Origin: Cupriavidus numazuensis
GTDB lineage: Bacteria; Pseudomonadota; Gammaproteobacteria; Burkholderiales; Burkholderiaceae
Length of the DNA: 64,000 nt
NCBI RefSeq assembly: GCF_905397435.1
Contig: NZ_CAJPVI010000016.1
Coordinates: 89,395 to 153,394 of the forward strand
Direction of reading: 5' to 3'
Below the pieces are notes generated by a model, which was given only the letters and a program-made list of their open reading frames with translations, was not told the DNA's origin and ran no database searches. The translations under genes and the position numbers were made by a program. How positions within the stretch are numbered: the first letter of the stretch is position 1; every line of letters starts with the position of its first letter. Positions 44,847 to 54,759 of the stretch are shown one piece after another.

Positions 44847-45869
44847 TCAGGGCCGGTGCAGCAGCTTGCGCAGTTCAACGAACACCATTTCGGGCTCGAT
44901 GTCCTTCAGGCAGCGCATGTGTCCCAGGGGGCACTCGTGTTTGAGGCACGGACTGCATTCGAGTTGCAGCCACATGATACTCGCTGCCTGCGAGAGGGGC
45001 GGCGTCTGGCGCGGATCGCTCGAGCCGAACACGGCAACTTGGGGCCGGTTCAGCGCCGCGGCGATGTGCATGAGGCCCGTATCGTTGCATACCGCGGCCT
45101 CTGACAACGCGAGCAGGTCGATGGCGTCGTCGAGCGAAGTCTTGCCGCAGAGGTTGCGCACGAACGGTGCTTCGCTGGTGATCTCCGCGGCGGCGTCGGC
45201 GTCCGCGGCCGCGCCCAGCGTGATCATCTGGGCATACGGGTACGAACGCCGCAGCATCTGCGCCAGCTTCGCGAAATGCGCAGCCGGCCAGCGACGGGCC
45301 GGGCCGAAGCCGGCGCCCGGGCAGAACGTGATCAGGCGCGTCTGCGGCGGGATGCCGAAGCGCTCGGCCGTGGCGGCAATGCGAGCCGGATCGGTGCGCA
45401 GTCGCGGTTCGGGCAGTTCCGCCGGCGGCTTTGCGCCGGGCCGCAGCGCCAGGCGCGCGTAATGCTCGGCCATGGCCGGCCGGCCGTTGCGCGGCGGGTT
45501 GGCATGGCGCACGTTCAGCATGCCGAAGCGGGATTCGCCGCGGTAGCCCACGCGCAGCGGGATGCCCGCCAGCCATGGGATCAGCGCCGACTTGAGCGAA
45601 TCCGGCAGCACGTAGGCCATGTCGTAGCCTTCGTTCTTGAGCTGCTGGGCGAACATGAACCGTGCCGAAAGCTGCAGCTTCCCGTGCGTCAGATCGCTCG
45701 GGAAGACCCTGCCCATCTCCGGCATGCGCGCCAGCACCGGGCCGACCCATTTGGGCGCAAGGGCGTCGATGACCAGCCGCGGATGGCGCGCCTTGAGCAG
45801 CCCGAGCAGCGGCTGGGCCATCAGGGCGTCGCTGATCCGGTCAGGGGCGATGACGAGGGCTTTTTTCAT
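44847..45869 (-). CDS. waaF: Lipopolysaccharide heptosyltransferase II
   Basis: 340 residues, GT9 family. It adds the second heptose to the LPS inner core at the inner membrane's cytosolic face. N-terminal ALVIAPDRISDALMAQPLL, the donor-site region CPGAGFGPARRWPAAHFAKLA, AVCNDTGLMHIAAALNRPQVAVFGSSDP and the C-terminal CPLGHMRCLKDI are family hallmarks. It uses ADP-heptose whose synthesis needs GmhB, encoded near 4.5 kb. Confidence 0.93.
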   Translation of the reverse strand: MKKALVIAPDRISDALMAQPLLGLLKARHPRLVIDALAPKWVGPVLARMPEMGRVFPSDLTHGKLQLSARFMFAQQLKNEGYDMAYVLPDSLKSALIPWLAGIPLRVGYRGESRFGMLNVRHANPPRNGRPAMAEHYARLALRPGAKPPAELPEPRLRTDPARIAATAERFGIPPQTRLITFCPGAGFGPARRWPAAHFAKLAQMLRRSYPYAQMITLGAAADADAAAEITSEAPFVRNLCGKTSLDDAIDLLALSEAAVCNDTGLMHIAAALNRPQVAVFGSSDPRQTPPLSQAASIMWLQLECSPCLKHECPLGHMRCLKDIEPEMVFVELRKLLHRP

Positions 45870-45978
45870 GAGTGGGGCGAAGCTTGCCCGCCGTCAGCGG
45901 CGGGCGGAAATGCCAACGCCCCGGGGCGCCTGCCAGGCGGCCCGGAGCGTCGAAGTGCTGCAGGAGCGTGTGGGCCGC

Positions 45979-46173
45979 TCAGTGGTGGCCCTTCAGCACG
46001 GTGCCCGGCTTGAGCTTGTACACGGTGCCGCAGTACGGGCACTTGGCTTCGCCGGTGTCGACTACGTCCAGGAAGACGCGTGGATGGTAGTTCCACGCCG
46101 GCGTGTTGGCCGTGGGGCAGTGCAGGGGAATGTCTTCGGCGCCGATTTCGACGATGGTGGCGGTTTGCGTCAT
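45979..46173 (-). CDS. Zinc-finger (zf-CHCC) domain protein
   Basis: 64 residues. Zinc ligands form C-H-C-C: Cys19 (PLHCP), His in WNYHPRVFLD, and Cys-x2-Cys in AKCPYCGTVYKL. The fold resembles the small zinc protein of complex I (NDUFS6-like), common in proteobacteria beside waaF or ilvE. A much longer open frame upstream is GC bias; the Met at 46173 is the conserved start. The role is unknown. Confidence 0.9.
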   Translation of the reverse strand: MTQTATIVEIGAEDIPLHCPTANTPAWNYHPRVFLDVVDTGEAKCPYCGTVYKLKPGTVLKGHH

Positions 46174-46400
46174 GGTGTTGCGGGGTGTCGTGCTTCGGGA
46201 TTCGGTCGTGCTGCCGCCTTGCCGGGCGTCAGCCGCTTCTTGTCTGGCTTGCCGGCTCCGCCCTAAATCCGCGGTGCAGCAAAAGCATACATTGTAAGCT
46301 GCGGGGCCATGGGTGCCAACGCGGCAGCCCGCGAAAGGCGGTCTAAAATGCCCGCTTTCGCGTCGTTCTTCCCCAATTTCCCGATTCCGGACCTGTTTCT

Positions 46401-49367
46401 GTGCAATCCGACACCCTTCCCGGCTCCGATGCGGCCCCCGACAGCAGCCTTCCTGCCTGGCAACAGGCACTGGAAGCCCTGCAAGGGCTGGCGGCGGGCG
46501 CCGAGGGCGCCGGCAACGCGGCCGACCGCCGTCTGATGTGGGCCCTGACCCTGGATGCCGACGGCACCGTCGGCGCCATCGAGCCACTGGAGCAGGTGCG
46601 CGGCGCGCGCGGCTGGGGCAAGCCGCGCCCCGTGGCGCTGGCGCGCGTGGCGGAGGACGGGCAACTGCCGGCATGGGATACACGCGTCGCCCATGCCATC
46701 CGGCGCGACCAGTCGCACAACCGGCGCTATGTGCTCGATCGCGCTGCCGCCATCGTGGCGCTGGTCGGTCACCCGGCGGTCGTGCTGGCCCGTTCGCCGG
46801 AACAGGTGCTGGAGGTGACGGAAGGCACGCCCGCGCTCGAGGCCGTGCATACCGACGGCCGCTACTTGTTGCGGATCTATCCGCCGCTGCGCGAAGCGCC
46901 TGCGATGGAAGCCTACCTGCCGGCGGCGGCACGCCAGGATGCCGAGGCGCTGCGCCATATCACGGTGCTGCGCGATGGCCCGCAGCGGTTGCGCGTGATC
47001 CGCTTTACGCCGGCGCAACTGGGCGCCGCGCAGCTCGTTGCCGATGGCCTGTCGATTCCCGAAGCCGGCCGCGCGCAGCTCGACCGCACGCTGCGCGCGC
47101 TGGCGGGCCATTTCCAGGTCGAGGCCGACCCGACTGGCGCCGTGCGCGAACTGGAGCCCGAAGCGCGGCTGCGCGCCGAAGTGGCGCCGCATGGCCGCGG
47201 CATCGCGCTGCGGCTCGTCGTCACGCCGCTAGGGCCGCTTGGCCCACGTCTGGCGCCGGGCGCGGGGCGCGAGCGGCTGATGGCCACCGTACGCGGAGAA
47301 ACGCTCGCGACGCAACGCGACCTCGACGCCGAACTGGCAAACGTGGCCGAGGTATTTGCCGAACTGCCGTTCCTGGTGCCGCTGGCGCCGCCCGATGGCG
47401 AGCATAACTGGGTGCTTGACGATCCCGAGGACGCCTTGGCCGTCGTCGAGGCGCTGCCGCGCCTGCCCGGTGTGCAGGCACTCGAGTGGCCGCGTGGCAA
47501 GGAGATGCGCGTGATCGCGGCTGACCTGCCGCAACTTGGCGTGACCGTCGAAACGCGCAACACGTGGTACCGGCTGGTGGGCGAGCTGCGCGTGGCCGAA
47601 GGGCTCGTGCTGGAACTCGGCAAGCTGATCGACTGGACCAGCAGCCACGCCGGCCGTTTCGTGCCGATGGGGCAGGGCGTGTACATCGCGCTCACGCGCA
47701 CGCTGCGCGGCCGCCTGCGCGATCTCGCCAGCGTTGCCGACCAGATTCCCGACGGCATCCGCGTCCCGTTGATGGCTACGCCCTGGCTCGACGATGTGCT
47801 GGCCGGCGCGGGCGTCGATCCCGATGCGCATTTCCGCCAGCGGCTGGCCCGCCTGCGCGCGGCGCGCGAGACTGAAATCACGTTGCCGCCGAATCTGGCC
47901 GCCGAGCTGCGCCCCTATCAGTACGATGGCTACCGCTGGGCGATGACGCTGGCCTCCGCGGGCCTCGGTGCCTGTCTTGCCGACGACATGGGTCTCGGCA
48001 AGACACTGCAGGCCCTGGCGGTGCTACTGGCGCGCGCGGGCGGGGGCGCCGGCCTGGTGATCGCGCCGACTTCGGTCTGCGGCAACTGGGCCGCCGAAGC
48101 GCGACGCTTCGCGCCGACGCTCAACGTGCACGTCTACGCCGAAGGCGAGCGCGAAACGCTGCTCGCGCAGGCCGGAGCGGGCGATCTCGTGATCGTCTCG
48201 TACACGCTGCTGCAGCAGGCGCGCCAGGAATTCTGCGCGCGCGAGTGGCACACGGTGGTGGCCGACGAAGCGCAGGCCATCAAGAACGCCGCCTCGCGCC
48301 GTGCGCAGGCATTGTTCGATTTGCCATCGGGCTTCCGCATGGTGCTATCGGGCACGCCCATCGAAAACCGGCTGTCCGAACTCTGGTCGGTCATGCGCTT
48401 CTGCAACCCGGGCTTGCTCGGCTCGCTGGCCCGCTTCAACGAACATTTCGCCAACCCGATCGAGCGCAGCGGCGCGCGCGAAGTCCGGCAGCGGTTGCGG
48501 CGCATGATCGCGCCCTTCGTGCTGCGCCGGACCAAGGCGCAGGTGCTCGACGAACTGCCGCCGCGCACCGAACTCGTGATCCGTGTCGAGCCGGAGCCGG
48601 TCGAGGCCGCGCACTACGAGGCGTTGCGCCGGCAGGCACAGTCCGAGGCCGAAGCCGCGCTCGCCCGCGTCGAAGCTGCCCGCAAGGCCACGCGCGGCGC
48701 ACCGGAAGGCGCGCGCGCCAGGGCTGTTGCGCAGGCCCAGTTCCAGGCGCAGGCCCGCATCCACGTGCTCGCGCAACTGATGCGGCTGCGCCGCGCGGCC
48801 TGCGATGCGCGGCTCGTGACGCCGGAGGTGGGGCAGGCAGGCGCCAAGGTCCGGACCTTTGTCGACCTTGCCGGCGAACTTGCGGCGAATGGCCACAAGG
48901 TGCTGGTGTTCAGCCAGTTCGTGGATTTCCTGCAGTTGCTCAGGCAGGGCATCGAGCACGCGGGACTCGCGCTGCAGTACCTGGACGGCGCCACGCCGGC
49001 CGCCGAACGCACACGGCGCGTGGCCGCGTTCCAGGCGGGCGAGGGCGATGTCTTCCTGATCAGCCTGAAGGCCGGTGGCTTCGGCCTGAACCTGACGGCT
49101 GCCGACTACGTGATCATCGCCGACCCGTGGTGGAATCCGGCTGCCGAGGATCAGGCCATGGGCCGGGCGCATCGTATCGGCCAGGAGCGCCCCGTCACCG
49201 TGTACCGGCTCATCACCGCCGGGACCATCGAGGAACGCATCGTCGAACTGCACAAGGACAAGCGCGCGCTGGCCGACGGCCTGCTCGATGCCGATGACGA
49301 AGCCGCGTCGGGCATCGGCGCGCCGCTGCCTGACGTGGATGAACTGGTCGGGCTGCTGCGGCGCTGA
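46401..49367 (+). CDS. SNF2/RapA-family DEAD-like helicase
   Basis: 988 residues. A roughly 480-residue N-terminal region with no motif I recognise precedes the SNF2_N domain (LRPYQYDGYRWAM, Walker A DDMGLGKT, Walker B region VVADEAQAIKN, SGTPIENRLSELW) and Helicase_C (KVLVFSQFVDFLQLL, LISLKAGGFGLNLTAADYVI, GRAHRIGQERPVTVYRL). It is a DNA translocase, probably in chromatin or repair functions. GTG start at 46401 has no clear ribosome-binding site, so the N-terminus is provisional. Confidence 0.88.
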   Translation: MQSDTLPGSDAAPDSSLPAWQQALEALQGLAAGAEGAGNAADRRLMWALTLDADGTVGAIEPLEQVRGARGWGKPRPVALARVAEDGQLPAWDTRVAHAIRRDQSHNRRYVLDRAAAIVALVGHPAVVLARSPEQVLEVTEGTPALEAVHTDGRYLLRIYPPLREAPAMEAYLPAAARQDAEALRHITVLRDGPQRLRVIRFTPAQLGAAQLVADGLSIPEAGRAQLDRTLRALAGHFQVEADPTGAVRELEPEARLRAEVAPHGRGIALRLVVTPLGPLGPRLAPGAGRERLMATVRGETLATQRDLDAELANVAEVFAELPFLVPLAPPDGEHNWVLDDPEDALAVVEALPRLPGVQALEWPRGKEMRVIAADLPQLGVTVETRNTWYRLVGELRVAEGLVLELGKLIDWTSSHAGRFVPMGQGVYIALTRTLRGRLRDLASVADQIPDGIRVPLMATPWLDDVLAGAGVDPDAHFRQRLARLRAARETEITLPPNLAAELRPYQYDGYRWAMTLASAGLGACLADDMGLGKTLQALAVLLARAGGGAGLVIAPTSVCGNWAAEARRFAPTLNVHVYAEGERETLLAQAGAGDLVIVSYTLLQQARQEFCAREWHTVVADEAQAIKNAASRRAQALFDLPSGFRMVLSGTPIENRLSELWSVMRFCNPGLLGSLARFNEHFANPIERSGAREVRQRLRRMIAPFVLRRTKAQVLDELPPRTELVIRVEPEPVEAAHYEALRRQAQSEAEAALARVEAARKATRGAPEGARARAVAQAQFQAQARIHVLAQLMRLRRAACDARLVTPEVGQAGAKVRTFVDLAGELAANGHKVLVFSQFVDFLQLLRQGIEHAGLALQYLDGATPAAERTRRVAAFQAGEGDVFLISLKAGGFGLNLTAADYVIIADPWWNPAAEDQAMGRAHRIGQERPVTVYRLITAGTIEERIVELHKDKRALADGLLDADDEAASGIGAPLPDVDELVGLLRR

Positions 49368-49563
49368 GCGTTGCCGCGATACGACTGACAGCACCATATG
49401 CCGGCGCGGCATACCTTCAAGTGAACTCGGTCGTTTGGTTTTGCCGCGAACATTGCTATCGTGTGGCTTTTGGCCCAGGGCGCCAAGACCCTGGCCCGCG
49501 ACTGCGCCACCCCGCCCCATGGTGGTGGCGCCCTTGTCTTTCACATTCCCCGACGGTGCCCCT

Positions 49564-50568
49564 ATGTCCCGCCTGCCCCTGCGCTTCTCCTTCCGTTCCG
49601 CACTCAAACTGACCGCTGGCCTCGCCGCGGCCAGCGCCATTGCCGCTCCCGCGTTTGCGCAAGGCGAATGGCCGGCCCAGCCGGTGACTATCCTGATGGG
49701 TTTCACCGCAGGCTCCGGTGTGGACATGGTGGGCCGCACGCTGCAGGAATCGCTGCAGAAGTCGCTCAAGACGACCATCATCTACGACTACCGTCCGGGC
49801 GCCGGCGGCAACGTGGCCTCGGAAGTCGTGGCCCACGCCAAGCCGGACGGCTACACGCTGCTGCTCGGCACGGCTGCCACGCACGGCATCAACCCGGCGC
49901 TGTACAAGAGCCTGCCGTTCGATGCCGACGCCGATTTCACGCCGATCGCACCGCTGGTCGAAGTCTCGAACGTGCTGACCATCAACCCGGCCGTGATCGA
50001 CGTGAAGACGGTCAAGGAGTTCATCGAGAAGGTCAAGGCCAATCCGGGCAAGTACAACTACGCGTCCACGGGCAACGGCACGGGCACGCACCTGGCATTC
50101 GCGGAGTTCAATGCGCGCGCGGGCCTCGACATGGTCCACGTGCCATACAAGGGCGGCCCTGACGCGCTGCAGGCCGTGCTCAAGGGTGAGGTCTGCTGCA
50201 TCTTCAACCAGGTCCAGAGCGTGCTGCCGCAATATCGCGCCGGCAAGGTGCGCTTGCTTGGCGTGAGCACGAACAAGCGCGTGCCGGTGATTCCTGAAGT
50301 GCCCGCGATTGCTGAAAGCGGCCTGCCCGGCTTCAACAGCACGATCTGGTTCGGCTTCTTCGGGCCGAAGGGCCTGGACCCGAAGATCGCGCACAAGATC
50401 AACGACGCGGTGAAGGTCGCGCTGGAAAATCCGGCGATCCGCCAGAAGCTGATCGATGCCGGCAACACGCCGCGCGTGGAAACCGTCGACCAGTTCCGCG
50501 CCACGGTGAAAGCGGATCGCCAGAAGTGGGCGGGCGTGGTGAAGACGGTGGGGGCTTCGATCGATTGA
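49564..50568 (+). CDS. Bug-family tripartite tricarboxylate transporter substrate-binding protein
   Basis: 334 residues. A signal peptide (ALKLTAGLAAASAIAAPAFAQ) is followed by the Bug/TctC fold: WPAQPVTILMGFTAGSGVDMVGRTLQESL, YRPGAGGNVASEVVAHAKPDGYTLLLG, VPYKGGPDALQAVLKGEV and VRLLGVSTNKRVPVIPEVPAIAESGLPG. Periplasmic receptor for a small carboxylate. No TctA/TctB genes are nearby, which is usual for the expanded Bug family in these bacteria. A terminator follows. Confidence 0.93.
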   Translation: MSRLPLRFSFRSALKLTAGLAAASAIAAPAFAQGEWPAQPVTILMGFTAGSGVDMVGRTLQESLQKSLKTTIIYDYRPGAGGNVASEVVAHAKPDGYTLLLGTAATHGINPALYKSLPFDADADFTPIAPLVEVSNVLTINPAVIDVKTVKEFIEKVKANPGKYNYASTGNGTGTHLAFAEFNARAGLDMVHVPYKGGPDALQAVLKGEVCCIFNQVQSVLPQYRAGKVRLLGVSTNKRVPVIPEVPAIAESGLPGFNSTIWFGFFGPKGLDPKIAHKINDAVKVALENPAIRQKLIDAGNTPRVETVDQFRATVKADRQKWAGVVKTVGASID

Positions 50569-50584
50569 TCGGGGTTTGAAACGC

Positions 50585-50618
50585 ACGCGCCCGCATGATG
50601 CGGGCGCGTTTTGTTTTT
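50585..50618 (+). terminator. Terminator after the Bug receptor gene
   Basis: ACGCGCCCGCA (50585-50595) pairs perfectly with TGCGGGCGCGT (50599-50609) around TGA and is followed by TTTTGTTTTT. It lies 17 bases after the stop codon. Confidence 0.93.
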
Positions 50619-50639
50619 CAGAGGCAGAAGATTTTTGGA

Positions 50640-51626
50640 CTATCCGCCGAATGCTGCAGCGGCACGCTGCAGCCGGTCCCGGACTCCGGCCCATTCATGC
50701 CCTTCGGGCAGCGGCTCGAACACCAGCCGCGTGAAGCCCTGCTTGTCCAGCTTGCGCAGCAGTCGATAGAGTTCCCGCGCATAGGCCGTAGCATCCGCAG
50801 GCGCCTGCACCCATGTGCAACGCGGATCTTCGATCGGCGCACGTCCAACCCACGCGACGCGGGCATCGGCAGCAAGGGAGGGTAGTTGTGCCGCCAGCTC
50901 ACCCGCGTCGGCCAGCACCAGCGGCGTATGCGGAGCGTAGTGAGCCTTCAGCGTGCCCGATGCGCGGGGCGCCGCGGCGTCGGGCGGCAACGGCGCTTCG
51001 CCGAGCACCTTCGCCATCATCGCCGGCGTGATCGCACCCGGACGCAGCAAGACCGGACCAATGCCCTGGTCGAGCCTTGAAAGATCGACGATCGTCGATT
51101 CGATGCCCACTTCCACGCCATCGCCTTCGAGCACATAGACCGCATCGCCGAATTCGTCGCGCACATGCTGCGCGGTGGTCGGGCTGACCTGGCCGAACTT
51201 GTTCGCCGACGGCGCGGCAATGCCGCCGCGGCCGCGCTTGAAGCGCGACAACAGAGCCTGTGCGACAGGGTGCGACGGGCAACGTAGCCCGATGCTGTCC
51301 TGGCCGCCGGCCACTGCCGCGTCGATGTGCGAAGCACGCTTGAGGATCAGCGTAAGCGGGCCCGGCCAGAACGCTTCGATCAGCTTGGTTGCGGCTTCGG
51401 GGACCTCGTCGACCCAGTAGCCGATGTCGGCGCCATCCACCACATGCACGATGACCGGATGGTTCGACGGCCGGCCCTTGAGCGCGAAGATGCGCGCCAC
51501 CGCTTCCGGGCTTTCGGCGTCGGCGCCGAGCCCGTAGACGGTTTCAGTGGGAAAGGCGACCAGCTGGCCGGCCTCCAGCAGGCGGACGGCTTCGTCCAGT
51601 TCGGCGGCCGTGGGCATGCGCGACAT
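50640..51626 (-). CDS. L-threonylcarbamoyladenylate synthase (Sua5 type)
   Basis: 328 residues. The N-terminal YrdC domain (LVAFPTETVYGLGADAESPEAVARIFALKGRPSNHPVIVHV, KFGQVSPTTAQHVRDEFG, ESTIVDLS) makes threonylcarbamoyl-AMP for t6A37 of tRNA. A C-terminal Sua5 domain (about residues 210-328) with DARVAWVGRAP and EPLPEGHEWAGVRDRLQRAAA sets it apart from short TsaC. It is the last gene of the minus-strand run beginning with purC. Confidence 0.93.
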   Translation of the reverse strand: MSRMPTAAELDEAVRLLEAGQLVAFPTETVYGLGADAESPEAVARIFALKGRPSNHPVIVHVVDGADIGYWVDEVPEAATKLIEAFWPGPLTLILKRASHIDAAVAGGQDSIGLRCPSHPVAQALLSRFKRGRGGIAAPSANKFGQVSPTTAQHVRDEFGDAVYVLEGDGVEVGIESTIVDLSRLDQGIGPVLLRPGAITPAMMAKVLGEAPLPPDAAAPRASGTLKAHYAPHTPLVLADAGELAAQLPSLAADARVAWVGRAPIEDPRCTWVQAPADATAYARELYRLLRKLDKQGFTRLVFEPLPEGHEWAGVRDRLQRAAAAFGG

Positions 51627-51665
51627 CGTGTTCCTTGAAGCTGGCGTGGCAGTGTTGCGGGTGGT

Positions 51666-52910
51666 TCAGGCCGGGATGTGCAGCGCTTGCTCGGCCACCT
51701 GGAATGCCTGCTCGGCGGCCTCGGCGTTTTCGCCAATGCAGTTCACGTGGCCCATCTTGCGCGATGGGCGCGCGTCGCTCTTGCCATACAGGTGCAGCTT
51801 GGCGCCGGGCTGGGCCAGCACTTCATCCCATGCCGGCGTGCGCTCCAGGCCGAACTCGAACCACACGTCGCCGAGCAGGTTCAGCATCTTGCCGGCCGAG
51901 TGCTGGCGTGTGCTGCCCAGCGGCAGGCGGGCCATGGCACGCACTTGCTGCTCGAACTGGCTGGTCTCGCACGCGTCCATGGTGATATGGCCGGAGTTGT
52001 GCGGGCGCGGCGCCATTTCGTTGGCGATGAGCGAGCCATCGGTGAGCACGAAGAATTCGATGCACAGCACGCCGACATAGCCCATCTCGGTGGCGATGGT
52101 GGCGGCGGCGGCACGGGCGCGGTCGGCGATCTCGGCCGATACGCTGGTCGACGGCATCGTCGTAGAGAACAGGATGCCGTCGCGGTGCACATTTTCGGCC
52201 AGCGGCCACGTGGCGGTGCTGCCATCGGCGGCGCGTGCGGCCAGCACCGAGACCTCGTAGGCCAGCGGCAGCATCTGTTCGAGCACGCACGGCACGTGCT
52301 GCATGGCCTTCCATGCGGCGCGCACGTCTTCGCGCGTCTTCACGCGGGCCTGGCCCTTGCCGTCGTAGCCCATGCGCGCGGTCTTGAGGATGCCGGGCAG
52401 CACCGTGTCGGGCAATTGGTCCACGTCCGCATCGTGCTGGATGACCCAGTGCGGCGCGGTTGGCACGCCGGTACGCTCGGCGCACGAGGCAAAGAACTTC
52501 TTCTCGCCGATGCGGTTCTGCGCGATCGACACGCAGTAGCCGCGCGGCGCGACGAAGGCGCCGAGCTGTTCGAGCCGGTCCAGCGACAGCGACGGCACGT
52601 TTTCGAATTCCGTGCTGACGGCCTGGCACAGCTTTGCCATCTCGGCGAGCGCGGCCTCATCGGTGTAAGGCGCGCAGATATGCTTGTCGGCCACGCAGCC
52701 CGCAGGGCTGTCCTGGTCCGGGTCGAGCACGCAGACGCGATAGCCCATCGCCTGCGCCGCATGCGTGAACATGCGGCCAAGCTGACCGCCACCGAGCATG
52801 CCGAGCCACGCGCCGGGCAGGATAGGCGCGCTGGGGTTGTCGACGCCAAATTCGGCGCGCGACTCCGGCGTGTGGGCTTCGGAGAGGTAGGGATGGATAT
52901 CGGTCGGCAT
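51666..52910 (-). CDS. purK: 5-(carboxyamino)imidazole ribonucleotide synthase
   Basis: 414 residues. An ATP-grasp enzyme of de novo purine synthesis that makes N5-CAIR from AIR, bicarbonate and ATP. It shows an N-terminal glycine-rich motif [33 protein letters not shown] and the C-terminal [17 protein letters not shown]. Its product is the substrate of PurE, encoded 40 bases upstream. Confidence 0.97.
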   Translation of the reverse strand: MPTDIHPYLSEAHTPESRAEFGVDNPSAPILPGAWLGMLGGGQLGRMFTHAAQAMGYRVCVLDPDQDSPAGCVADKHICAPYTDEAALAEMAKLCQAVSTEFENVPSLSLDRLEQLGAFVAPRGYCVSIAQNRIGEKKFFASCAERTGVPTAPHWVIQHDADVDQLPDTVLPGILKTARMGYDGKGQARVKTREDVRAAWKAMQHVPCVLEQMLPLAYEVSVLAARAADGSTATWPLAENVHRDGILFSTTMPSTSVSAEIADRARAAAATIATEMGYVGVLCIEFFVLTDGSLIANEMAPRPHNSGHITMDACETSQFEQQVRAMARLPLGSTRQHSAGKMLNLLGDVWFEFGLERTPAWDEVLAQPGAKLHLYGKSDARPSRKMGHVNCIGENAEAAEQAFQVAEQALHIPA

Positions 52911-52950
52911 TGCTCGGTTCCGTGGTTTCCGGGGGTTACTGCGCGATGGA

Positions 52951-53448
52951 TTACAGCGGCAGCGTCATCGCGCGCGCGGCTTCGGTCTGCTTGGCGCGGA
53001 ACGCTTCCAGCGCGTTGGCCAGCGCGTCGTCGGTGGTGGCCAGCGTGGCGATCGCATGCAGCGCCGCATTGGCCGCGCCGGCTTCGCCGATCGCGAACGT
53101 CGCCACGGGCACGCCCTTGGGCATCTGCACGATCGACAGCAGCGAGTCTTCGCCGCGCAGGTACTTGGACGGCACCGGCACGCCGAACACCGGCACGATG
53201 GTCTTGGCGGCGATCATGCCCGGCAGGTGCGCGGCACCGCCGGCACCGGCGATGATCGCGCGGATGCCGCGGCTGCGTGCCGTTTCGGCATAGCGGAACA
53301 TGTCGTCGGCCATGCGGTGCGCCGAGACGACCTGCGCCTCGAACGGCACGCCGAAGTCCTTCAGCATGGCCACGGCGTGCTGCATCACGTCCCAATCGGA
53401 ACTGCTGCCCATTACGACGCCGACGACCGGCTTTTGCGTATTGCTCAC
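52951..53448 (-). CDS. purE: N5-carboxyaminoimidazole ribonucleotide mutase
   Basis: 165 residues from a GTG start at 53448, with an AAGGA element upstream on the minus strand. The upstream in-frame extension reads through the intergenic repeat and is not real. Signature strings are [15 protein letters not shown] and [12 protein letters not shown], with [11 protein letters not shown]. Converts N5-CAIR to CAIR. Cotranscribed with purK. Confidence 0.97.
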   Translation of the reverse strand: MSNTQKPVVGVVMGSSSDWDVMQHAVAMLKDFGVPFEAQVVSAHRMADDMFRYAETARSRGIRAIIAGAGGAAHLPGMIAAKTIVPVFGVPVPSKYLRGEDSLLSIVQMPKGVPVATFAIGEAGAANAALHAIATLATTDDALANALEAFRAKQTEAARAMTLPL

Positions 53449-53463
53449 TTCAATATCCTTCCT

Positions 53464-53590
53464 GTTTGCTCCCCTCGCCCGCTTGCGGGAGAGGGGCCGG
53501 GGGAGAGGGCAGGCGCGCCTCGAAACGTGGTGCCTTGCTAAACCACCCCTCTCCCCGGCCCTCTCCCACTGAGGGGAGAGGGAGAACACC
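53464..53590. repeat. GAGAGGGG-type intergenic repeat, copy 2 (purC/purE gap)
   Basis: Same architecture as copy 1, with GTTTGCTCCCCTC at the left boundary and two inverted CCCCTCTCCC/GGGAGAGGGG palindromes around a spacer. It fills almost the whole gap between purE and purC and must be within their transcript if they are cotranscribed. Confidence 0.88.
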
Positions 53591-53620
53591 GTTGGTTTGC
53601 CGGAGACCGGCGGGGCAAGT

Positions 53621-54529
53621 TTATTGCAGCTCTTCACCCGTCAAGCGCGTCAGCGCTTCACGGTACTTGGCGGCAGTCTTTTCGATCACGTCATCCGGCA
53701 GCTTCGGCGCCGGCGCGGTCTTCGGCCACGGCTTGCCGTCGATGCGCACGGCTTCGAGCCAGTCGCGCACGAACTGCTTGTCGAACGACGGCGGGTTGGT
53801 GCCGACCTGGTACGAATCGGCCGGCCAGAAGCGCGACGAATCGGCAGTCAGCACTTCGTCCATCAGCGTCAGCGTGCCGTTCTCGTCCAGGCCGAACTCG
53901 AACTTGGTGTCGGCGATGATGATGCCGCGCGTGGCAGCAAATTCAGCCGCTTCCTTGTACAGGCGGATCGAGATCTCGCGCATCTGGCGGGCCAGCGCGA
54001 TGCCGATGCGCTCTTCCACTTCGCCGAACGAGATGTTCTCGTCGTGTTCGCCCATCTCGGCCTTGGCGGCCGGGGTGAAGATCGGCTCGGGCAGCTTCTG
54101 CGCGTTCTGCAGGCCGGCCGGCAGTTCGATGCCGCAGACCTTGCCCGTTGCCTGGTAGTCCTTCCAGCCGCTGCCGGCCAGGTAGCCGCGCACCACGGCT
54201 TCGACCAGGATCGGCTTCAGGCGCTTGACCACCACGGCGCGGCCCTTGACCTGTTCCACCTCGGCGGGCGCGACCACGGTCTCGGCGGCAACGCCGGTCT
54301 CGTGGTTCGGCACGATATGCGCGAGCTTGCGGAACCAGAAATTCGCCATCTGGTTCAGCACGCGGCCCTTGTCGGGAATCGGCTCGCCCATGATGACGTC
54401 GAAGGCCGACAGGCGGTCGGTGGTGACGATGAGCAGCTTGTCTTCGCCGACGGCGTAGTTGTCGCGCACCTTGCCGTGGCCAAGCAGCGGCAGGGAAGAG
54501 ATGGAGGACTGGTAGAGAGCGTTGGACAT
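53621..54529 (-). CDS. purC: Phosphoribosylaminoimidazole-succinocarboxamide synthase
   Basis: 302 residues from [10 protein letters not shown] (54529), the long form of SAICAR synthetase. Hallmarks include [65 protein letters not shown] and [13 protein letters not shown]. Condenses CAIR with aspartate. It is flanked on both sides by copies of the same intergenic repeat. Upstream in-frame codons come from the repeat. Confidence 0.97.
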   Translation of the reverse strand: MSNALYQSSISSLPLLGHGKVRDNYAVGEDKLLIVTTDRLSAFDVIMGEPIPDKGRVLNQMANFWFRKLAHIVPNHETGVAAETVVAPAEVEQVKGRAVVVKRLKPILVEAVVRGYLAGSGWKDYQATGKVCGIELPAGLQNAQKLPEPIFTPAAKAEMGEHDENISFGEVEERIGIALARQMREISIRLYKEAAEFAATRGIIIADTKFEFGLDENGTLTLMDEVLTADSSRFWPADSYQVGTNPPSFDKQFVRDWLEAVRIDGKPWPKTAPAPKLPDDVIEKTAAKYREALTRLTGEELQ

Positions 54530-54554
54530 GGTGTAGTTGGCGAATCGCCGTCCG

Positions 54555-54686
54555 GTTTGCTCCCCTCTCCCGCTCGCGGGAGAGGGGCTGGGGGAGAGGG
54601 GGAGCGCATCAACGGGCGCCGTGGCACGGGCTACCGCCTGCCCTCTCCCCCGACCCCTCTCCCGCAAGCGGGAGAGGGGAGAAAAC
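54555..54686. repeat. GAGAGGGG-type intergenic repeat, copy 3 (fba/purC gap)
   Basis: Begins GTTTGCTCCCCTCTCCC and ends GGGAGAGGGGAGAAAAC, mirror-image boundaries of an inverted composite element. The best preserved of the three copies. It lies between the purC start and the fba terminator. Confidence 0.88.
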
Positions 54687-54719
54687 AATCTGGGGCTTCG
54701 TACGGTAGCGAAGCCCCAG
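54680..54719 (-). terminator. Terminator of the pgk-pyk-fba operon
   Basis: On the minus strand CTGGGGCTTCG (54719-54709) pairs perfectly with CGAAGCCCCAG (54700-54690), an 11-bp stem with an 8-nt loop, followed by ATTGTTTTC. It lies 40 bases after the fba stop. Confidence 0.85.
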
Positions 54720-54759
54720 GCGTCAGCGTCGGTCCCGCCGTGGCGGGATCAGTCACTGC

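Noticed and set aside
53449..53637. Longer N-terminus for PurE
   Set aside because: The extra residues are translated from the intergenic repeat; the conserved protein begins at the GTG at 53448.
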